Below are positions 16,001 through 20,788 of a DNA stretch of 20,788 bases, one piece after another. The stretch comes from Comamonadaceae bacterium (GTDB lineage Bacteria > Pseudomonadota > Gammaproteobacteria > Burkholderiales > Burkholderiaceae_C), in the NCBI GenBank assembly GCA_947460165.1, contig CANHKH010000014.1, forward strand, positions 1-20,788, in the 5' to 3' direction. Each line of letters starts with the position of its first letter. Within the stretch, counting starts at the first letter, position 1. The position numbers were made by a program, and so were the translations under genes. The notes below the pieces were generated by a model that saw nothing but the letters and a program-made list of their open reading frames with translations, was not told where the DNA came from and searched no databases.

Positions 16001-17506
16001 ATGCCCACCGCCGCAACCCCGACCTACATCGCCCCCACCCGCCACCGCAGTGCGCAGTCAGCTCTGGCCCAGGTGGTGCTAATTTATGAGCAGCAAATCA
16101 GCCACCTGCGCAACTGCATGCGCCGCTACGTGGCCGGGCAGTTGCCAGCCGGTCGGGTGCGCGCCTGCTACCCCTTTGTGCGCGTGCACACCCAGACCGT
16201 GGCGCGCGCCATCTTGCACGCGCCCGACATCGCGCAGCTGAGCTACGGCTTTGTGGCCGGCCCAGGCCTGTATGAGACCACGCTGACCCGGCCTGACCTG
16301 TATGGCCGCTACTACCTGGCGCAGTTCAAGCTGCTCTTGGAAAACCATTCGGTGGAGTTGGAGGTGGGCACCAGCCACCAGCCCATTCCGGTGCACTTTT
16401 CGTTTGCCGAGCACGAGCACATTGAAGGCGAGATGTCTCCTGAGCGGCGCATGCTCATGCGCGATGTGTTTGACCTGCCCGACCTCGCCGCCATGGACGA
16501 CGGCATTGCCAACGGCACCTGGGAGCCCAGGGCGGGCGAGCCGCAACCGCTGTCGCTGTTCACCGCTGCACGGGTGGACTACTCGCTGCAGCGCCTGCGC
16601 CACTACAGCGGCACCTCGCCCGACTGGTTTCAGAATTTTGTGCTGTTCACCAACTACCAGTTCTACATTGACGAGTTTGTGCGCCTGGGCCTGCAAGAAA
16701 TGCAAAACCCGGACAGCCCCTACGTGGCTTTTGTCGAACCCGGCAACGTGGTCACGCGCCGCGCAGGCCTGCCCGCGCAGCCCGCTGACGCCTTGGGTGC
16801 GGCGCCGCCTCGCCTGCCGCAAATGCCCGGCTACCACCTGCTGCGTGAGGACCGCTCGGGCATCAGCATGCTCAACATTGGCGTGGGCCCGGCCAACGCC
16901 AAAAACATCACCGACCATGTGGCCGTGCTCAGGCCGCACGCCTGGATCATGCTGGGCCACTGCGCCGGTTTGCGCGCCAGCCAGCAGCTGGGCGACTACG
17001 TGCTGGCCCACGGCTATGTGCGCGAGGACCATGTGCTCGATGAGGAGCTGCCGCTGTGGGTGCCCATTCCTGCCTTGGCCGAAATTCAGCAGGCGCTTCA
17101 GCAGGCGGTCGAGGAGGTCACGCACCTGCAAGGCCAGGAGCTCAAGCGCATCATGCGCACGGGCACCGTGGCCTCCACCGACAACCGCAACTGGGAACTG
17201 CTGCCCGGCAACCAGCCGCAGCGGCGCTTTAGCCAAAGCCGCGCCGTGGCGCTGGACATGGAAAGCGCCACCATCGCGGCCAACGGCTTTCGCTTTCGGG
17301 TGCCCTATGGCACGCTTTTGTGCGTGAGCGATAAGCCGCTGCACGGCGAGATCAAGCTGCCGGGCATGGCCAACCACTTTTACCGCGAACGCGTGGACCA
17401 GCACCTGCGCATAGGCATACGCACCGTGGAGTTGCTGAGGGCCTTGGGGCCAGAGCAATTGCACAGCCGCAAGCTGCGCAGCTTTTCAGAGGTGGCGTTT
17501 CAGTAG
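16001..17506 (+). CDS. amn: AMP nucleosidase
   Basis: The 501-residue protein hydrolyses AMP to adenine and ribose 5-phosphate, controlling adenylate pools. E. coli Amn is 484 residues. The N-terminal half (about 20-230) is the Amn-specific regulatory domain (RVRACYPFVRV, PGLYETTLTRPDLY, DWFQNFVLFTNYQFYIDEF). The C-terminal half (about 280-490) is the purine-nucleoside-phosphorylase fold, with MLNIGVGPANAKNITDHVAVLRPHAWIMLGHCAGLR and VALDMESATIAANGFRFRVPYG, where ALDMES is the base/ribose-binding motif. Start ATG 16001 has no strong ribosome-binding site, and an out-of-frame ATG lies just upstream. It could be read through from gorA or use its own promoter in the 62-base gap. Confidence 0.95.
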   Translation: MPTAATPTYIAPTRHRSAQSALAQVVLIYEQQISHLRNCMRRYVAGQLPAGRVRACYPFVRVHTQTVARAILHAPDIAQLSYGFVAGPGLYETTLTRPDLYGRYYLAQFKLLLENHSVELEVGTSHQPIPVHFSFAEHEHIEGEMSPERRMLMRDVFDLPDLAAMDDGIANGTWEPRAGEPQPLSLFTAARVDYSLQRLRHYSGTSPDWFQNFVLFTNYQFYIDEFVRLGLQEMQNPDSPYVAFVEPGNVVTRRAGLPAQPADALGAAPPRLPQMPGYHLLREDRSGISMLNIGVGPANAKNITDHVAVLRPHAWIMLGHCAGLRASQQLGDYVLAHGYVREDHVLDEELPLWVPIPALAEIQQALQQAVEEVTHLQGQELKRIMRTGTVASTDNRNWELLPGNQPQRRFSQSRAVALDMESATIAANGFRFRVPYGTLLCVSDKPLHGEIKLPGMANHFYRERVDQHLRIGIRTVELLRALGPEQLHSRKLRSFSEVAFQ

Positions 17507-17537
17507 GCCGCAGCACCCGTAGCCGGCCTGCTTTTTT
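17505..17537 (+). terminator. Probable intrinsic terminator after amn
   Basis: AGGCCG (17505-17510) pairs with CGGCCT (17524-17529) across a 13-base loop, and six T residues follow at 17532-17537. It overlaps the amn stop codon. The stem is short and the loop large, so efficiency is uncertain. Confidence 0.5.
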
Positions 17538-17619
17538 CTGCTGCGCTTTTGCGCTGAATCCCCACCATCTGTGTGCTTGTCTGTGAAGCTGAGGGGTCTG
17601 CTTGCGCTAGCATGGCGCT

Positions 17620-17883
17620 ATGACCATTTCATCAGAGCTCCAAGCCGCCTTCGAGCAAGCCCGCACCGATTCCCAACACCTCACTGAGCGGCCGGACAAC
17701 GCCACGCTGCTCAAGCTGTATGCGCTTTACAAGCAAGGCAGCGAGGGTGACAACACGCAAGCGCGGCCCGGCTTTTCGGACATCGTGGCCCGCGCCAAGT
17801 GGGACGCGTGGAACGGCCTCCAAGGCTTGGCAAAAGACGAGGCCATGCGCCAGTACATCGAGCTCATAGGCTCGCTGGACTGA
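17620..17883 (+). CDS. Acyl-CoA-binding protein
   Basis: The 87-residue protein is a stand-alone acyl-CoA-binding protein (ACBP), a four-helix bundle that holds medium- and long-chain acyl-CoA esters in the cytoplasm. The hallmark stretch LLKLYALYKQGSEGD (about 30-44), followed by ARAKWDAWNGLQGL (about 58-71), carries the Tyr and Lys residues that bind the CoA head group. The length is exactly that of the family. An ATG at 17612 is out of frame; ATG 17620 is the natural start. It lies between amn and a convergent CoA-transferase gene, with 15 bases between stops. ACBP is scattered in bacteria but common in Burkholderiales. Confidence 0.93.
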   Translation: MTISSELQAAFEQARTDSQHLTERPDNATLLKLYALYKQGSEGDNTQARPGFSDIVARAKWDAWNGLQGLAKDEAMRQYIELIGSLD

Positions 17884-17898
17884 GCGCGCCAAGCTGCC

Positions 17899-19104
17899 TT
17901 AAGCCACCACGCCGCGAGCGCGCAGTTCGGCAATTTGGGCTTCGCTCAGACCCACCTCGCGCAGCACCGCGTCGGTGTCTTGGCCCAGGGCGGGCGCGTT
18001 GCGGTGGTGGCCGCCAGGCGTGAGCGAGAGCTTGGGCACAAAGCCGGGCACGGCCAGCGCGCTGCCGTCGTCCAGCGTGACTTGTTCCAGCATGCCGCGT
18101 GCCGCGTAGTGCGCATCGGCCGCAATGTCGGCCACGGTGTAAATTTTCCCCGAAGGCACCTCGGCGCTGGCCAGCGCCGCCAGCGCCTCATCGACCGTGC
18201 GGCCTGCGGTCCAGGCGCCTATGGCTGCATCGAGCTCCTGCACGCGCTTGACGCGGCCGGCGTTGCTGCCCAGTTCCGGGTCATCGGCCAGGTCCTGCCG
18301 GCCTATGCACTGCATCAGGCGTTTGAAGATGCTGTCGCCGTTGCCCGCCACCAGCGCATAGCCGCCGTCCTGGCAGGCGTAGGCGTTGGTGGGCGCAATC
18401 CCGGGCAGGGCACTGCCGGCCGGACCACGCACCGCGCCAAAGGCGCTGTACTCGGGCAGCAGGCTTTCCATGCAATTGAACACGGCTTCATACAAGGCCA
18501 CGTCGATCACCTGGCCCTGGCCGCTTTGGTGGCGGTGGTGCAGCGCCATCAAAATGCCAATCACGCCATGGAGCGCGGCCAGCGTGTCGCCTATGCTCAC
18601 GCCCACGCGCACAGGCACGCGGCCGGGCTCGCCAGTGAGGTGGCGCAGGCCGCTCATGGCCTCGCCCACCACGCCAAAGCCGGGGCGGTCGCGGTAGGGG
18701 CCGGTTTGGCCGTAGCCGCTCACGCGCAGCATGATGAGCCTGGGGTTGAGCGCTTGCAGCACCTCGGGCCCCAGGCCCCAGCCTTCCATGGCGCCGGGTC
18801 TAAAGTTCTCAATCAGCACGTCGGCCTCGGCCACCAACTTGCGCACGATGCCCTGGCCCTCGGGCTTGCGCAAGTCCAGCGCCACCGAGCGTTTGTTGCG
18901 CGACTGCACCTGCCACCACACCGAGGTGCCGTCTTTGACCAAGCGCCATTGGCGCAGCGGATCGCCTGAGCCTGGGGGCTCGATCTTGACCACCTCGGCG
19001 CCAAAGTCGGACAGGGTCTTGGCGGCAAAGGGGCCGGCGATCAGCTGGCCCATCTCGATGACCTTGAGCCCCTGCAAGGGGCCGTGTGAAGCAGCGGTGC
19101 TCAT
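17899..19104 (-). CDS. CaiB/BaiF (class III) CoA-transferase
   Basis: The 401-residue protein belongs to the formyl-CoA:oxalate/carnitine CoA-transferase family, which moves CoA between carboxylic acids. Visible family marks are GPFAAKTLSDFGAEVVKIEPP near the N-terminus, SRNKRSVALDL (about 68-78), and VLIENFRPG (about 97-104). The catalytic aspartate is Asp173 in GVSIGDTLAALHG, equivalent to Asp169 of formyl-CoA transferase, where the acyl-aspartyl intermediate forms. The substrate acid cannot be predicted. Start ATG 19104 lies only four bases after the stop of the PHA system protein, so the two are an operon. The C-terminus converges on the acyl-CoA-binding protein gene. Confidence 0.93.
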   Translation of the reverse strand: MSTAASHGPLQGLKVIEMGQLIAGPFAAKTLSDFGAEVVKIEPPGSGDPLRQWRLVKDGTSVWWQVQSRNKRSVALDLRKPEGQGIVRKLVAEADVLIENFRPGAMEGWGLGPEVLQALNPRLIMLRVSGYGQTGPYRDRPGFGVVGEAMSGLRHLTGEPGRVPVRVGVSIGDTLAALHGVIGILMALHHRHQSGQGQVIDVALYEAVFNCMESLLPEYSAFGAVRGPAGSALPGIAPTNAYACQDGGYALVAGNGDSIFKRLMQCIGRQDLADDPELGSNAGRVKRVQELDAAIGAWTAGRTVDEALAALASAEVPSGKIYTVADIAADAHYAARGMLEQVTLDDGSALAVPGFVPKLSLTPGGHHRNAPALGQDTDAVLREVGLSEAQIAELRARGVVA

Positions 19105-19108
19105 GGGC

Positions 19109-19411
19109 TCAAGCCTTGGCGTGTGAGGCAATCAGCTCGTCCAGGTTCTTCTGGATTTCGGCTTCAATGCGGTCTTTGAAGGCGCTGAGCAAAAAGCCCA
19201 GCTGCGCCTGCATGCGAAAGGTGGTGCCGCTGACCTCCAGCGTGCCCGACAGGCCAGAGCGGGAAAAGCTCACCGCGTCGCCCTCGTCGCCTGGCTGGTA
19301 GTCGCAGCGCAGGTCAAATTTACGCTCGGCGTCTTGCACCCACTGGGCGGCGGTGCGGCGGGCCTGTGCCAGGCCGAGTTGGTGTTCGCGTTCAATCAGG
19401 ATCTGTGCCAT
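19109..19411 (-). CDS. Polyhydroxyalkanoic acid system family protein
   Basis: The 100-residue protein matches the small family described as polyhydroxyalkanoic acid system protein, often near PHA genes in proteobacteria. It starts MAQILIEREHQLGLAQAR, has a central beta-rich part (SFSRSGLSGTLEVSGTTFRM) and ends in an amphipathic helix (SAFKDRIEAEIQKNLDEL). The biochemical role is not established; members resemble ligand-binding or granule-associated folds. It is co-directional with the CoA-transferase gene four bases downstream. Upstream, a 90-base gap to the lipoprotein peptidase may hold a promoter, but none is clear. The association with PHA in this genome is inferred, since no phaC or phaP gene is in the window. 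Confidence 0.8.
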   Translation of the reverse strand: MAQILIEREHQLGLAQARRTAAQWVQDAERKFDLRCDYQPGDEGDAVSFSRSGLSGTLEVSGTTFRMQAQLGFLLSAFKDRIEAEIQKNLDELIASHAKA

Positions 19412-19501
19412 GGCAAGAGGCAGACTTCAAGGGTCTGCAAGGTCGAAGTGAAAGTCAAGTGGCTCAGATTGTGCCGCCACTGGCGCTGCGCCCCCTTGCC
19501 A

Positions 19502-20614
19502 TCAAGGCAGGGCCGCCATGCCGCTGGGCGCCTGCGGGCCCAGCAGACCATTGAGCCGTGCCAGGCGTTCGGGCTGGGGCAGCTGCGCCAGCTGCCTGAC
19601 CTCGTCGTAAAAAGGCGCCCAGCCGCCCGCGCGTTTGAACAAGGCCTCAAAGGCAGGCGTCAAGTCTTCGTACTCGGCCAGGCCCGCCAGCGCGGCGTTG
19701 TTGCTGCGCGCCACCCAGGCGTCGTAGCCTGCATAGCCTGCCCAATTGCTTTTGAGCTCGGCATAGCGCGCTTTGAAGCGCGCCATGGCCGCTTGCTTGA
19801 GGCCGAGCAAGCGCTGGCGCTCGGCTTCGTCTCGCAGCGCAGGCGCTTTGGCGGGTTCTCCGTTGGTTTCTCCATACACCTGGGCCAGTTCGCGCCGCAG
19901 CGCCTGCGTGAGTTGGCGAAATTGTTGGCGCCGCCCGTCGTAGGCGGCGAACTGGGCGCGCACCTCGTCTGAGGCCTGGGCCAGCCAGCGCGCGCCGCCC
20001 AGGCGCTCCACGGCGGTGGCAAAGCTTTCATTGAAGGTCGTGTCCCCGGCCACGTACACCACCTGGTGCGCCAGCTCGTGAAAAATCAGGCGCGCCAGCT
20101 CGCCCTCGGGCAGGCCAATGAAGCTGCTGAGCAGCGGATCGCCGCCGGCCCAGTTCAGCCAGCCCAAGGTGGAGTAGGCCGGGACGGGCTGCACCACGGC
20201 TTCCAAGCCTTGCGCCCGCAAGGCTTGGGCCTCTTGCTGGGCCAGGGCTTCGCTGAAAAAACCTTTGTAGCTGACGCAGCCGGCCACCGGAAAGCACCAG
20301 CGGTGGGGCCGCAGCGACAACTCGGGCGCGGCCACCACGTTCCACACGGCGGCCGGGCGCTGCAGGTCGGCATAGCTCTGGTAGCTGCGGTTGTCGGGCA
20401 AACCCAGCTCTTGGGTGGCAAAGGCCCGCATGCGGGCGGCCAGCGCCAGCCGAGTTTTAAGCCGCTCTGGCGTGGCCTCGTCTTGCAGCCATGAGGCAAT
20501 GGGGCGACTCGCTTGCAGCAGGCTCAGGTGCCCGTTGACGGCCTGCCAGTAGTAGCCCACGCTGGCGCAGCCACTCAGCCCTAAGCAGGCCAATGCCGCC
20601 AGCCAGGCTTTCAA
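19502..20614 (-). CDS. Putative zinc aminopeptidase lipoprotein
   Basis: The 370-residue protein is an exported lipoprotein with a metallopeptidase site. The signal peptide has a lipobox LSGC with the lipidated Cys16. The zinc motif HELAH is at residues 179-183. The downstream NESFATAVE (195-203) supplies the probable third ligand, making a gluzincin-like HExxH...NExxxxxxE arrangement. It resembles the predicted-aminopeptidase family (PF10023-type) common in Burkholderiales and is likely at the inner face of the outer membrane. Substrates are unknown. The start is TTG 20614, which overlaps the upstream TGA as TTGA. It is the only start that gives an intact signal peptide; AGG lies about nine bases before it. 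The C-terminal 170 residues are charged and helical. Confidence 0.88.
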   Translation of the reverse strand: MKAWLAALACLGLSGCASVGYYWQAVNGHLSLLQASRPIASWLQDEATPERLKTRLALAARMRAFATQELGLPDNRSYQSYADLQRPAAVWNVVAAPELSLRPHRWCFPVAGCVSYKGFFSEALAQQEAQALRAQGLEAVVQPVPAYSTLGWLNWAGGDPLLSSFIGLPEGELARLIFHELAHQVVYVAGDTTFNESFATAVERLGGARWLAQASDEVRAQFAAYDGRRQQFRQLTQALRRELAQVYGETNGEPAKAPALRDEAERQRLLGLKQAAMARFKARYAELKSNWAGYAGYDAWVARSNNAALAGLAEYEDLTPAFEALFKRAGGWAPFYDEVRQLAQLPQPERLARLNGLLGPQAPSGMAALP

Positions 20615-20788
20615 GCGGGCACCTGGAGCGCGACTGGCTGCTCAGGGGCGTTTTCAACCTGCACCGCGCAGTCGTAAAACACGGGTGCGCGGCCCAGGTC
20701 GGTCAAGAGCTGGCTGGTGAGCTCGTTCACATTGGTGCCTTGCAAGCCCATCTTGCGCCACCAAATGCCCAGGCCCACCACCAAGCCA
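20611..20788 (-). CDS. Unidentified protein, C-terminal part (5' end beyond window)
   Basis: The last 58 residues of a minus-strand gene are seen. A hydrophobic stretch (GLVVGLGIW) at the edge looks like the end of a transmembrane helix. A basic turn WRKMG follows, then a soluble tail of about 45 residues (NVNELTSQLLTDLGRAPVFYD and on, ending ALQVPA). I do not recognise the family. Its TGA overlaps the TTG start of the peptidase gene, so the two are translationally coupled and may act together at the envelope. Confidence 0.65.
   Translation of the reverse strand, partial: GLVVGLGIWWRKMGLQGTNVNELTSQLLTDLGRAPVFYDCAVQVENAPEQPVALQVPA

Noticed and set aside
16079..17464. A 461-codon minus-strand frame opposite amn
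   Set aside because: Antisense composition (His/Gln/Ala/Val-rich) with no motif. amn on the plus strand is unambiguous.

Overview
The window reads as a chromosomal segment of a GC-rich betaproteobacterium, most likely Burkholderiales/Comamonadaceae. This is inferred from the high-GC third-position codon use and the gene set: type III pantothenate kinase, fused isobutyryl-CoA mutase IcmF, a polyhydroxyalkanoate (PHA) system protein, a TRAP transporter with an enlarged DctM, and a NodI-like ABC ATPase. The genus cannot be fixed by eye. Most of the DNA is ordinary housekeeping and metabolic sequence, tightly packed. The accessory-looking parts are a decayed AAA-ATPase locus (about 11.27-11.86 kb) with a small-ORF region beside it, and the 2.38-2.71 kb intergenic region.

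Layout. A NodI-like ABC ATPase runs off the left edge on the minus strand and is divergent from purT (400-1602). purT converges on coaX (2377-1607, minus). After an intergenic region with an AT-rich block comes a complete TRAP transporter operon, dctP-dctQ-dctM (2710-6501). It has a strong hairpin with a U-tract between the binding protein and the permeases, and a terminator at its end. dusA (6754-7758) follows, then icmF (7918-11211). icmF is preceded by a good sigma-70-like promoter, an ACGT-type inverted repeat and a hairpin inside a 15-codon leader ORF. Next come the AAA/DUF4143 pseudogene and a 54-codon basic ORF. A minus-strand pair follows, the RNA helicase dbpA and an SDR oxidoreductase (14489-12382), coupled by a TGATG overlap. 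The plus-strand genes gorA, amn and an acyl-CoA-binding protein gene (14571-17883) come next. The right end is a minus-strand run: an unidentified partial membrane-anchored protein, a lipoprotein metallopeptidase, a PHA system protein and a CaiB/BaiF CoA-transferase.

How the genes fit together. Several products act on acyl-CoA pools: IcmF (isobutyryl-CoA to n-butyryl-CoA), the acyl-CoA-binding protein, the CoA-transferase and the PHA protein. They are not one operon. purT and amn both touch purine nucleotide metabolism, and dusA and dbpA act on tRNA and rRNA. No tRNA or rRNA gene, CRISPR array, complete insertion sequence or prophage was found. I did not find a convincing new multi-gene system. 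The best leads are regulatory (the icmF leader), architectural (the DctM insertion) and small-ORF candidates.
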